The notes: generated by a model not told the origin, from the sequence alone. Shown: positions 1 to 6,892, counted from the stretch's first letter. The stretch is 9,610 nucleotides of DNA from an uncultured Bacteroidales bacterium (GCA_934678915.1 CAKUSF010000075.1:1-9610), one strand, 5' to 3'. Numbers and translations: made by a program.

Positions 1-1
1 A

Positions 2-188
2 TTATTTGGACTTTCTTACAGCGTAGGGGGGACCGCTCACCGTTGATCTACAAGCGACTTTTAAGACAGTCTCCCCCACTTGTGAGGAAGTGAACCTTGC
101 ACTTGAGTGTTCAGTGCTTCAGCCATCCTACAACAATGACAGCTACTTGAGCGGAGATGGCTTTTCTGACGGAGGAGAAATCAACTAA
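2..188 (+). CDS. C-terminal end of an unidentified protein, frame apparently broken
   Basis: The frame ending at the TAA at 186-188 is open back to 27 and reads as plausible protein (…LTVDLQATFKT…, ending GFSDGGEIN). A TAG at 24-26 closes it just upstream. The adjacent frame starting at base 2 reads LFGLSYSVGG up to the same place, and dropping one G from the six-G run at 26-31 joins the two into a continuous LFGLSYSVGG-PLTVDLQA. The alternation of polar and hydrophobic residues suggests beta strands. I do not recognise the family. The stop lies nine bases before the fimbrillin-like gene, so the two are probably co-transcribed, and a cell-surface partner of that gene is plausible. Whether the frame break is biological or a sequencing error cannot be decided here. 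Confidence 0.4.
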
Positions 189-197
189 ACAAAGGCT

Positions 198-1217
198 ATG
201 AAAAAGACTACGATTATCACCATGGCGATGCTACTCACAGCCATGTCATGCCAGAAGAACATCACTTCTGAAGAGAATCCTACTAATGAAAACCAGCCGA
301 TCAAACTGACCCTCACAGCATCCATCGCAAGGCCGGAGACCAAAGTGACCTACACAGATGAGGACAATTCGCTCAAATTCGCATGGGAAGAAGGAGACCA
401 GGTCTCACTCATCACGCTTGACGCAAGCGGAAAGGTCCTCTCCAATGATGTCCTTACATCCAAAGACGGTGGAACAAATGCACAATTTGAAGGGACATGG
501 TCCAATCCTGAAAATGCCAAGACAGTGTCTGTCTATTATCCTGCGCTCACAGAAGGAGACGGCAAGAATAATGAATGGGAGTCTAAAAACTATGACGGTT
601 ACTCTGGGGAAGGCGTTCTTTCTGGCTGTAAAATAGGGAATAGTTATATCTATGTAAGAAGCACTTTCCATTTTCAAACCAAAAACGGAGACCCTTCTGA
701 TTTGAAGCACTATGTTGTAATGAAAGGGGACATCAGTGACATTCAAGAACTCAGTTCAGGCAAGACCAGCTCTGCCCTCAAGAACATGTGCTACGTCATC
801 AAGGTTAAAGCCAAAGTTCCGGAAACGGAAGCATTTGAAAAAATTACATCTATTAAAATTGAGGAAGAAACAGGTAATCATCCGATAACTTTTATAGGAG
901 GGACGTCTTTAGGGAATAACTTCTGCTCTGATAATGGCTATCCTTCTTATTCTGTTTCCGTCGGCCTTGGAGACAAACTGCAAGATTACTATGAGAGTGG
1001 GAGTGGTGTCTCTTCTGACAGCGAAGGTTGTGTGACAGCATACATGATGTGCTATGGCGGTAAAGAATATACTCTTCCATCCGGAACTGAACTTAAAGTT
1101 AGCATTAGCATTTACGGTTTAGAATCAGCAGCTAATGCCACCATCACCCTAGCCAGAGACAACACTTTTGAGCCAGGCAAGATGTACCGTCTCAACGCCA
1201 CACTTAAAGCTCAGTAA
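198..1217 (+). CDS. fimbrillin-like surface lipoprotein
   Basis: A 339-residue secreted lipoprotein. The signal peptide is MKK plus a hydrophobic stretch ending in the lipobox TAMSC, with Cys18 as the lipidated residue. After a polar linker comes a pattern typical of Bacteroidetes fimbrillin-like (FimA/Mfa-type) proteins: a TKVTYT strand near residue 48, then LKFAWEEGDQVSLI near 59-72, and a C-terminal FEPGKMYRLNATL ending. Such proteins are exported as lipoproteins and either polymerise as fimbrial subunits or stay on the surface as anchor or accessory proteins. The single early arginine (Arg45) sits where FimA-type pilins are cut by arginine-specific protease, but it is followed by proline, which argues against the usual maturation cut. 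The start is chosen because it gives the basic N-terminus of the signal peptide. The gene follows another coding end by nine bases. A non-polymerising surface lipoprotein of the same fold is the main alternative. Confidence 0.8.
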   Translation: MKKTTIITMAMLLTAMSCQKNITSEENPTNENQPIKLTLTASIARPETKVTYTDEDNSLKFAWEEGDQVSLITLDASGKVLSNDVLTSKDGGTNAQFEGTWSNPENAKTVSVYYPALTEGDGKNNEWESKNYDGYSGEGVLSGCKIGNSYIYVRSTFHFQTKNGDPSDLKHYVVMKGDISDIQELSSGKTSSALKNMCYVIKVKAKVPETEAFEKITSIKIEEETGNHPITFIGGTSLGNNFCSDNGYPSYSVSVGLGDKLQDYYESGSGVSSDSEGCVTAYMMCYGGKEYTLPSGTELKVSISIYGLESAANATITLARDNTFEPGKMYRLNATLKAQ

Positions 1218-1241
1218 CTGTCCTAAGCCACAAGCTTCACC

Positions 1242-1301
1242 GGATTTTCAGCAAAAATCCAAGCACACCACCTGCAACCATACCGCAAATCCGGAGGATT
1301 T
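1242..1301 (+). repeat. pair of short hairpins downstream of the fimbrillin-like gene
   Basis: GGATTTT (1242-1248) and AAAATCC (1254-1260) form a 7-bp inverted repeat around a 5-nt loop. AAATCC (1287-1292) and GGATTT (1296-1301) form a second one around GGA. GGATTTTCA occurs at both 1242-1250 and 1296-1304, so alternative pairings are possible. Neither stem is followed by a T run, so a Rho-independent terminator is not clearly supported. A processing or stability element at the mRNA end is possible. Confidence 0.3.
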
Positions 1302-1319
1302 TCACTATAATTGTGGTTC

Positions 1320-1408
1320 GGAAGCCGCCTGTTCCAGTAAACGCAAAACAAGTCGCCTCTCTTTAGACAAGTGATTTTTGACGGTTACTTAAAAGCAGGC
1401 GGTTTTCC
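1320..1408 (+). promoter_or_regulatory. possible structured leader of the methyltransferase gene
   Basis: CCGCCTG at 1325-1331 is the exact reverse complement of CAGGCGG at 1396-1402. The pairing continues outward as GGAA (1320-1323) with TTCC (1405-1408) after a small internal loop. The 64-nt interior contains a weaker CAAGTGA/TTACTT pairing. The right arm is directly followed by TTTT (1403-1406), and the methyltransferase ATG is 20 bases further on. This could be a long-loop terminator or attenuator, or chance. TATAATTG at 1306-1313 lies just before it and is one mismatch from the TAnnTTTG -7 element, but I see no good -33 partner. Confidence 0.3.
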
Positions 1409-1428
1409 CAAACCAGACAGACACGGCC

Positions 1429-2220
1429 ATGCAGGAAAGACACAAGGACAGAGAGCGGTATTTCAGGGAGTTGGCGCAGACTTCCAGAGAGTTTTACATC
1501 GACTATCTTCGGAGATTCAAAAGCATCGGGAGCGGGACTCGCGTACTAGAGATTGGCTGCGGGGAGGGAGGCAACCTCCTTCCTTTCGCTGAGGAGGGAT
1601 GCTCGGTGACTGGCATCGATCTGGCCGCCAACAAGATAGAACATGCCAAGGAATATTTCGCCAAAAGGAATATGCCGGGAATGTTCATCAGCGGAAACTT
1701 TCTGACCATGCCTCCTCAAGACGACCTATTCGACATCGTGCTAATCCACGATGTGATCGAGCACATTGAGCCGGAGGACAAACCAGCGTTCTTCGACGGC
1801 ATCAAGAAGTTTCTGAAACCAGACGGAATCGTGTTCTTCGGCTTTCCCGCCTGGCAGATGCCGTTCGGAGGCCATCAGCAGATCTGCCGGAGTGGAGTCT
1901 GCTCAAAGGTTCCGTTCATGCACCTCCTCCCGGTCAGCCTCTACTGGGGCTATTTGAGAATATTCAAAGAAGATTCCGCCAGAATAGACGAGCTTTTGAG
2001 CATCAAGCGTTCAAAGATGACTCCAGAGAAGTTCGAGAGACTCTGCAAAGAGACCGGCTTCCGGATTGTCGAGCGCAAGCTGTGGCTCATCAGCCCGCAC
2101 TACAAGGCCAAGTTCCATCTCCGTCCAACCCGGCTGCGCCTCGGCCTTGACCACATCCCGTTCCTCCGCAACTTCCTCTCCACCTCCTGCTTCTACATCG
2201 TCTCTGTGACAGCCAAATAA
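1429..2220 (+). CDS. class I SAM-dependent methyltransferase
   Basis: A 263-residue cytoplasmic protein with no signal peptide. It has the Rossmann-fold methyltransferase motifs in order: motif I VLEIGCGEGG at about 39-48, the acidic residue binding the SAM ribose in GID (Asp64), FDIVLIHDVIEHI at about 101-113, and LKPDGIVFFGFP at about 129-140. These place it in the Methyltransf_11/25-type group. After the fold, a distinct C-terminal half (GGHQQICRS near 147, HLLPVSLYWGYL near 164, and a closing FLRNFLSTSCFYIVSV) resembles a widespread uncharacterised Bacteroidetes subfamily, which I recall only in general terms. Substrate is unknown. The ATG at 1429 gives a compact N-terminus before motif I. 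The gene stands alone, separated by 211 bp from the upstream gene and convergent with the lipoprotein operon, so context gives no function. Confidence 0.9.
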   Translation: MQERHKDRERYFRELAQTSREFYIDYLRRFKSIGSGTRVLEIGCGEGGNLLPFAEEGCSVTGIDLAANKIEHAKEYFAKRNMPGMFISGNFLTMPPQDDLFDIVLIHDVIEHIEPEDKPAFFDGIKKFLKPDGIVFFGFPAWQMPFGGHQQICRSGVCSKVPFMHLLPVSLYWGYLRIFKEDSARIDELLSIKRSKMTPEKFERLCKETGFRIVERKLWLISPHYKAKFHLRPTRLRLGLDHIPFLRNFLSTSCFYIVSVTAK

Positions 2221-2233
2221 CCCAGTGTCAAAC

Positions 2234-2284
2234 AGATAGGCAATCATCTTTAGTAGAAACCAACCAAAGACAATTGCCTATTTT
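2234..2284 (+). terminator. candidate intrinsic terminator of the methyltransferase gene
   Basis: ATAGGCAAT (2236-2244) and ATTGCCTAT (2273-2281) form a perfect 9-bp inverted repeat, extendable by a G·U and an A-U pair. It starts 14 bases after the stop codon, and the 3' arm runs into TTTT (2281-2284). The 28-nt loop is long for an intrinsic terminator, which lowers confidence. Confidence 0.5.
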
Positions 2285-2294
2285 AATGAATATC

Positions 2295-2340
2295 AAAAAG
2301 TTTCACCGCACAGCAACCAGACGTTCACCGTTAGAAACTT
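2295..2340 (-). terminator. candidate intrinsic terminator of the lipoprotein operon
   Basis: Read on the - strand, AAGTTTC (2340-2334) overlaps the last gene's TAA and pairs with GAAACTT (2304-2298). The 3' arm continues straight into further T (2297-2295), giving a run of five. The loop is 29 nt. CGGTGAA occurs twice inside the loop region. With the + strand terminator next to it, this separates the two convergent transcription units. Confidence 0.5.
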
Positions 2341-3955
2341 ACTTTACATAGTAGCCAGACTGTAGCTCTAGCGTCTCACCTCTCTTGATGGCGATGTTTT
2401 TCCCGGTGCATGAGGTGCCTCCAAGTTTGTACTGGACAATGTAAGTGCCCTCCGGAAGGCTTGCCTCGTAGCACTCCTGGTAGGAGTAAACACTGCCTGA
2501 CGAATCGAAATGATAGCTTTTAGGATCGCTTGGGTTCTTGGAATCAATGAAGACAATGTCCGTCATGAACTTTCCTTTCTCGCTGTTGACAAACTTGACA
2601 TTGCCGCAAGGAATTCTGTTAGGCACAGGCAGGTCTATGAAAAACTCCTTATTCGCAATGACAGGCCAGTTCTGTACACTCGGTTTTTTATTACCTCCTC
2701 CTTTGCAATAAAGGTCTCGGTAGTTCAGTTCACTCAATGTAACTTTCATCCGGTAGCAGGTCGTGACATCTGACTCCTTAGTGTTCTCCACACTCCAGAC
2801 CCAACCGGAATGGAAATCAAAAGTAGATCTGGAAATGGCCGGAGGAAGCGTGAGATAAGTCGGCAGATTCTTCACCTCAAGAGTATAACGGACACCACCG
2901 TCCGAAGAATTGTCGATGATAGCCAAATCCCTGACCTCACGCGTCTTGGAACTGCTGAAGTTACAGCCCGAACTCAACGAAAGTCCAGCTCCAGCGGCTC
3001 CACCCGACAAGCCGGCCTCAAATGACCAAGACACACCGGAAGTGTAGGTCTGGGAGTTTATCGTTGTCGAAGGGGACGGTACTTGGTTGAAGCGGACCGG
3101 AACTGAATTCCCTTTGTCATCGACCAACGAGATGTCCAGACGATAGCCGGTCAGGAAATAGCCCATGAAAGAGCCCTGTAAACCATTGAGCTGGGTGTCT
3201 TTGAACTTCCCTGCGTACATCCCTGAAGAAGCGACAGAGAAAGTGGCGTCAATAATGTAGAAATCCCCGACGTAATTGCTCTTGGACGACTTAAACGCAT
3301 AAAGCGGGATGACAGAATAGTACTGCTCGAATTGTCCCTGACCCGTAACCCTGAACTCATTCTTTCCGTCTTTAAAAATCAAACCTTTGTCAATCTTGAT
3401 GTCCTGTGATGAGAACAGGTGAATGGACTGGAGCAGATCGTCTCCTGAGGTGTTCGCGGAATGCACGTCACCCACCCACGACACAAGGCCATTCAGATTA
3501 GTGGGAGGGAAATCATCCATCGAAAAGACCTTCCCGCTCCTGTGGAACGCAGCGAAGAGACAATCGTCCAGAGACTCCGCTGACAGGAATCCTATGTTCC
3601 GCTGGGAAAGAGCAGACAGCAAAGTAGAGGTCGGAGAAACCACAACCACCGCTGCACCTCGTTGGTAAGCGCTCCAAATCTCGTCATCCTTAATGTCTTT
3701 TCCGCTCACAAAGACCACCTTAGCCTCTTCGCAGGAGACCTTCTTCCCAGTAAATCTTGAATATATCAACTTAAGAACGTCATCTTCCAACTCAGACCAG
3801 ACACAGTACGGCAGATCCGATGTGCGGTTCTCCTCTATAACCTCAGGTTCCGGCTCTGGATCCAGATCTGATTTTCCACCGCAGGATGCCAACAATGCGA
3901 AGGCCGCGCAGAGCGCAAGTATATTCAATAAATCAATTATTCTTCTCATATTCAT
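2339..3955 (-). CDS. large surface lipoprotein, possible beta-pore-forming-toxin-like (second of a tandem pair)
   Basis: 538 residues. The signal peptide ends in lipobox LLASC (Cys25). GGKSDLDPEPEPE follows, an acidic run like the Bacteroidetes surface-export signal. Residues about 47-150 look like a small alpha/beta domain (strand AKVVFVSG, then AAVVVVSP followed by helix TSTLLSAL). Residues about 200-415 are beta-rich. Within them, QVPSPSTTINSQTYTSGVSW leads into SFEAGLSGGAAGAGLSLSSG and SSSKTREVRDLAII (about 291-347). That arrangement, hydrophobic residues alternating through a Gly/Ser-rich hairpin, recalls the stem region of leukocidin/alpha-hemolysin and V. cholerae cytolysin; the likeness is by eye. 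A GWVWSV motif (384-389) follows. A C-terminal domain begins near DLPVPNR (441-447). It is paralogous to the upstream neighbour, 39 bp away. Alternatives are an aerolysin-type hairpin protein or a non-toxic surface beta protein. Gene call sure, function unsure. Confidence 0.85.
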   Translation of the reverse strand: MNMRRIIDLLNILALCAAFALLASCGGKSDLDPEPEPEVIEENRTSDLPYCVWSELEDDVLKLIYSRFTGKKVSCEEAKVVFVSGKDIKDDEIWSAYQRGAAVVVVSPTSTLLSALSQRNIGFLSAESLDDCLFAAFHRSGKVFSMDDFPPTNLNGLVSWVGDVHSANTSGDDLLQSIHLFSSQDIKIDKGLIFKDGKNEFRVTGQGQFEQYYSVIPLYAFKSSKSNYVGDFYIIDATFSVASSGMYAGKFKDTQLNGLQGSFMGYFLTGYRLDISLVDDKGNSVPVRFNQVPSPSTTINSQTYTSGVSWSFEAGLSGGAAGAGLSLSSGCNFSSSKTREVRDLAIIDNSSDGGVRYTLEVKNLPTYLTLPPAISRSTFDFHSGWVWSVENTKESDVTTCYRMKVTLSELNYRDLYCKGGGNKKPSVQNWPVIANKEFFIDLPVPNRIPCGNVKFVNSEKGKFMTDIVFIDSKNPSDPKSYHFDSSGSVYSYQECYEASLPEGTYIVQYKLGGTSCTGKNIAIKRGETLELQSGYYVK

Positions 3956-3990
3956 CGAATTTCATTCTAATTGTTCATGAACATATTCAT
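3947..3990 (-). repeat. intercistronic palindrome and duplicated start-site motif
   Basis: The 39-bp gap between the tandem lipoprotein genes contains the perfect 12-bp palindrome TGTTCATGAACA (3972-3983). On the - strand ATGAATATG occurs twice, once at the annotated start (3955-3947) and once at 3990-3982, 35 bases upstream and out of frame. The upstream copy opens a seven-codon reading frame ending in TAG. It may affect translation of the second gene or be a remnant of the gene duplication. Confidence 0.35.
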
Positions 3991-3994
3991 TGGT

Positions 3995-5620
3995 TTACTT
4001 GAATCCGTAGCTGGTTGAAAGTTTCACCGTGCCGCCTGTCGTCACCCTTACGAGTCCGGTATAATTCCGGGTTTTGGTCTTTCCGTTCGTTCCCTTTATG
4101 CTGCATTGGAGCTCATAGTCTCCGGTCGTCAAGAACATAGAGCAGGTGCTGCCATAGCCGTAAACACTTTCATCTTTGAAGCTTCCGGTCTCAGGATAGC
4201 TCTTGTTATACAATCGAACATTGGTCAAAAACGTCCCATCCTCGGAGTTGGTGAGCTCAAACTTTCCGGTCGGGCTTCTGTTAGGCATAGGAAGATCCTT
4301 GATGACAGAGTATTTCTTCTGAACGAACTCAAGATCGTGATAATCAAGACTTCCGGTATAGAAATAAGACGCTCCATAGACGAGATTGTAAAGGTCTATC
4401 GCCACCCTATACTTGGTCTTCACATCATGGTCTTCAGCCGGAACCGCCCAGACCCATTGGCTGTAGAAATTGGTGGTCGAAGTCGAGACTAGTGGAGGGT
4501 CCGTGATTTTGTTGGACTTAAAACGAGGGAGATTGTTGATCACGTAGTCATAGCCTACAGTGGAACCCTCATGCCGGCTCAACACATCGCAGTCGCTGAT
4601 CGTGCGTGAAGTGCTTGAGGAGATGGAGAATCCGGTGGAAGAGGAGATCATCGGAGATGTGCCACCTGTGATCCCTCCACCAACAGAGAAGTTCCAGCCG
4701 GTCGAGTATCCGGTTGAGCCGACAACGGTCTCCGGAGTAGGAACCTGGACAAAACGACCGACAGGAGTCCCTGATGTGTTTAATATGTAGATGTTAGAAC
4801 TGAGAGACTTTAGATAGAAGCCGCAGATTCGCGCGTTCACTCCTCCGTGCATCTTTGAGAAATTGCCTGTGTACATCTTTCCAGACGCGACCGAGACGGT
4901 TGATGTCATAAGATAGTAGTCCATAGCGTCCGAACCACTGCTCTTGAATCCGTGCATTGGAGTGACCTTTAATTGTACATCAACAGAGAACTCGCCCTCA
5001 AGGTAATCGTGCTCGGAGGACACCACATTCGTTATCTTCTCCCTGACGCGATCCGAATATGTCGTGTACATGCTCGACTCCTCCCAAAATGAGGACGGGT
5101 CGAAGTTGCCGGTCGTGTTCTGGACCGTGTTGTTTATCCAGGCGGCAAGGCCGTTAAGACATTCGTCCACCTCAAGACCTTCCGCTGGAGCCGACACCAC
5201 ACAACTGCCAGCCTTGCCTTGCTGGAATGCAACACAAAGGATGTCCCCGGACTCCTCGCCCAGCTGTTCCAGCAGGGACTTTGACGGGTTGTACACAATC
5301 ACGATGCAATCCTTGCGAACTTCCATACCAGAATAGCCGGCCATGTCCGTGACAATAACCTGCGCGTTGTCAGCCGAAGTCACAGCCTCTTTCAAGCGGC
5401 CTTTGACCGCATCCGCAAAGTCCTTGGAAAGGCCATCCGAGACCCATGCCGGAACCAGGATTTTCTCGTCATTGGCAATTGAGGATGGCTCGCGGTAATC
5501 GCCCTCTATGATGACCTCGTCACCATAGTCCGGACTGTCTTTCGAGCAGGAAACGGGCAGAAGGACGAGTGCCAGCAAACACGCTGACTGAATAAGATTG
5601 ATTGGCAGGGAACTTTTCAT
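3995..5620 (-). CDS. large surface lipoprotein, possible beta-pore-forming-toxin-like (first of a tandem pair)
   Basis: 541 residues from the ATG at 5620. A start 48 bases upstream is open but would put 16 polar residues before the signal peptide and overlap the preceding gene. The chosen start lies four bases after that gene's stop and gives a normal signal peptide with lipobox PVSC (Cys25). SKDSPDYGDE follows, again with acidic residues suited to surface export. Layout matches the downstream paralog: an alpha/beta N-terminal part (NAQVIVTD, then CIVIVYNPSKSLLEQL, about 85-120); a beta-rich centre with DYYLMTSTVSVASGKMY (234-250); VQVPTPETVVGSTGYSTGWN leading into FSVGGGITGG and a Ser-rich strand (291-340); WVWAV (389-393); and a C-terminal domain starting DLPMPNRSPTGKFELTNSED (442-461). 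The centre resembles the stem region of leukocidin-type beta-barrel toxins by pattern only. Two adjacent paralogs recall bi-component leukocidins, but two anchored subunits of a non-toxic surface complex are equally possible. Confidence 0.85.
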   Translation of the reverse strand: MKSSLPINLIQSACLLALVLLPVSCSKDSPDYGDEVIIEGDYREPSSIANDEKILVPAWVSDGLSKDFADAVKGRLKEAVTSADNAQVIVTDMAGYSGMEVRKDCIVIVYNPSKSLLEQLGEESGDILCVAFQQGKAGSCVVSAPAEGLEVDECLNGLAAWINNTVQNTTGNFDPSSFWEESSMYTTYSDRVREKITNVVSSEHDYLEGEFSVDVQLKVTPMHGFKSSGSDAMDYYLMTSTVSVASGKMYTGNFSKMHGGVNARICGFYLKSLSSNIYILNTSGTPVGRFVQVPTPETVVGSTGYSTGWNFSVGGGITGGTSPMISSSTGFSISSSTSRTISDCDVLSRHEGSTVGYDYVINNLPRFKSNKITDPPLVSTSTTNFYSQWVWAVPAEDHDVKTKYRVAIDLYNLVYGASYFYTGSLDYHDLEFVQKKYSVIKDLPMPNRSPTGKFELTNSEDGTFLTNVRLYNKSYPETGSFKDESVYGYGSTCSMFLTTGDYELQCSIKGTNGKTKTRNYTGLVRVTTGGTVKLSTSYGFK

Positions 5621-5624
5621 GTCG

Positions 5625-6785
5625 CTATAGGCTGTAATGCAGTTTTTGTTTGTAATTTTTGTCCACACAGATGGTAGCGGTCTTCTTGGTCAGATTATAG
5701 ACAACAGACCATTGTGTGTTGCTTGTGATGTCACCACCTTCGGAATTCAAGTCCGTGTGCACGTCATCAAGCAAAGACATGCACTCATCCTCCGTCATTA
5801 TTCGTTTCTTCTTTTCCAGTGTCTCGTGAAGTTTGTCGTAGCGTTCTCTTCCTCCACCAACACTCTGCCAACCATCAGACAGATAAAAATTAGTAACATG
5901 ATCAGTATCAAGTATATTCATTGTCCAATCCTTTGCCGCAGGATCGCTCAGCGGTGGCACTTCTCCAGGCCGGTAATATTCAACGACAACTCTCTTTCCG
6001 CTTGCATCGGCTATCAGGAAATGATAGTTCGAATCTGAATTGTCACCGTCAGCGAAGAAATTGTGAGTCCTAAAGACATCCACGGCCTCGTCAACGCTGG
6101 CACAACCGTCCAATGCCAATCTGATGGCCAGAGTCGGGACGATGTCGCTCTTATTATCGTCATGTTGCACGGCTCCACCGGTGCCACGCAGTGACAGAAC
6201 ACCGATGAAAAGTCCCGCGTCATTCATTCCGTCCAGGCAGCAATAGATTGAAGCGGTAACTGGCACTGACAAGTCTGTTTTTCCGTCCGACAACGCCCCG
6301 GCCACATAGATGTCTTTGTCCAAAAAAGGCAGGGCTGAGATGCAAATGGACTCTTTCACACCTTTTGTGACATTGTGCACCAGCATGTTGGAAGAGGACA
6401 CAAATCTATAATCGAAGTTGCGGCCCACCAGAACATCTCCTTCGGGCGATTTGACGCAAAAAGCGCTGCACCCGTAATCCATTCCGTCACTGGCCTTGTT
6501 TAACGACACTGTGGTCAAACGCGGAATGACTTTCCCTAAAAGTTGGACACTGGAGCTGGCTCCACCGCTCTCCATGATTTCATCTATGAGATAATCTGCA
6601 CTGTACTTTAATGAATATAGATGCCCGTCCGCCATATTCTTCAATGTTGACACCATGGCCTTCTGATCTTCGTTTTTTAGGAAGGCAGCAGGATTGGATG
6701 TGCTTGTGGATTCCTTCTCATGACAAGCAGGAAAAGTGCAAATGAGCACTGAAAAACAAGTGACAAAAAAGAGAAAACGCTTCAT
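5625..6785 (-). CDS. lipoprotein linear-amide C-N hydrolase (Ntn hydrolase, choloylglycine hydrolase-like)
   Basis: 386 residues. The signal peptide ends in FPAC, with Cys21 the likely lipidated residue, followed by HEKES. The catalytic domain starts at YGCSAF, with Cys106 the probable N-terminal nucleophile once exposed. Family landmarks follow: GRNFDY (Arg122, Asp125), DGMNDAGL (185-192, Asn188), YHFLIADASGKRVVVEY (254-270), VTNF (Asn299), GGGRERY (310-316) and QWSVVYNL near 358. The family (bile salt hydrolase, penicillin V acylase, acyl-CoA:6-APA acyltransferase, acid ceramidase) cleaves non-peptide linear amide bonds. The mature nucleophile must be N-terminal, so cutting between Gly105 and Cys106 is expected, releasing or retaining a roughly 85-residue lipidated propeptide as in the long-propeptide members. 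Substrate (bile conjugate, N-acyl amino acid, N-acyl lactone, ceramide) cannot be read from sequence. It is first in a three-gene operon with the tandem lipoproteins. Confidence 0.88.
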   Translation of the reverse strand: MKRFLFFVTCFSVLICTFPACHEKESTSTSNPAAFLKNEDQKAMVSTLKNMADGHLYSLKYSADYLIDEIMESGGASSSVQLLGKVIPRLTTVSLNKASDGMDYGCSAFCVKSPEGDVLVGRNFDYRFVSSSNMLVHNVTKGVKESICISALPFLDKDIYVAGALSDGKTDLSVPVTASIYCCLDGMNDAGLFIGVLSLRGTGGAVQHDDNKSDIVPTLAIRLALDGCASVDEAVDVFRTHNFFADGDNSDSNYHFLIADASGKRVVVEYYRPGEVPPLSDPAAKDWTMNILDTDHVTNFYLSDGWQSVGGGRERYDKLHETLEKKKRIMTEDECMSLLDDVHTDLNSEGGDITSNTQWSVVYNLTKKTATICVDKNYKQKLHYSL

Positions 6786-6852
6786 AGTTTGATATTGTTT
6801 TAAACAAATACTAGACTCACGGAGTGGCTCACCACGCCAAGGAGCACGATGA

Positions 6853-6883
6853 CAAAATTACTAAAAAAAGAGTCTGGAGAAAA
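6853..6883 (-). promoter_or_regulatory. candidate promoter of the hydrolase-lipoprotein operon
   Basis: On the - strand TAATTTTG (6860-6853) matches the Bacteroidetes -7 consensus TAnnTTTG exactly. Nineteen bases upstream is TTTT (6883-6880), a weak -33 match. The expected transcription start near 6846 would leave a leader of about 60 nt before the ATG at 6785. The -33 element lies inside the terminator hairpin of the upstream gene. Confidence 0.45.
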
Positions 6884-6892
6884 GACAGTCTC
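6863..6892 (-). terminator. intrinsic terminator of the AraC-type regulator gene
   Basis: On the - strand GAG-A-CTG (6892-6886) pairs with CAG-A-CTC (6876-6870) around a 9-nt loop, with one A·A mismatch in the stem. Seven T follow (6869-6863). It lies about 45 bases after the regulator's stop codon. It suggests the regulator is transcribed separately from the downstream operon, or only partly read through. Confidence 0.6.

Noticed and set aside
1371..1592. Frame overlapping the start of the methyltransferase gene
   Set aside because: It is rich in Arg, Gly and His, matches nothing recognisable, and is a shadow of the methyltransferase frame.
4106..4492. 128-codon + strand frame inside the first tandem lipoprotein gene
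   Set aside because: Antisense to a clear lipoprotein gene with a signal peptide and a paralog; no recognisable domain in the antisense frame.
2339..5620. MACPF-type pore formers, as in the known Bacteroidales secreted antimicrobial proteins
   Set aside because: Neither lipoprotein contains the MACPF signature (Y/W-G-T/S-H-F/Y followed by GG); the Gly-rich stretch present has a different arrangement.
5621..5668. Upstream start adding 16 residues to the first tandem lipoprotein
   Set aside because: It would overlap the hydrolase gene by 44 bases and place a polar segment before an otherwise normal lipoprotein signal peptide that begins at 5620.
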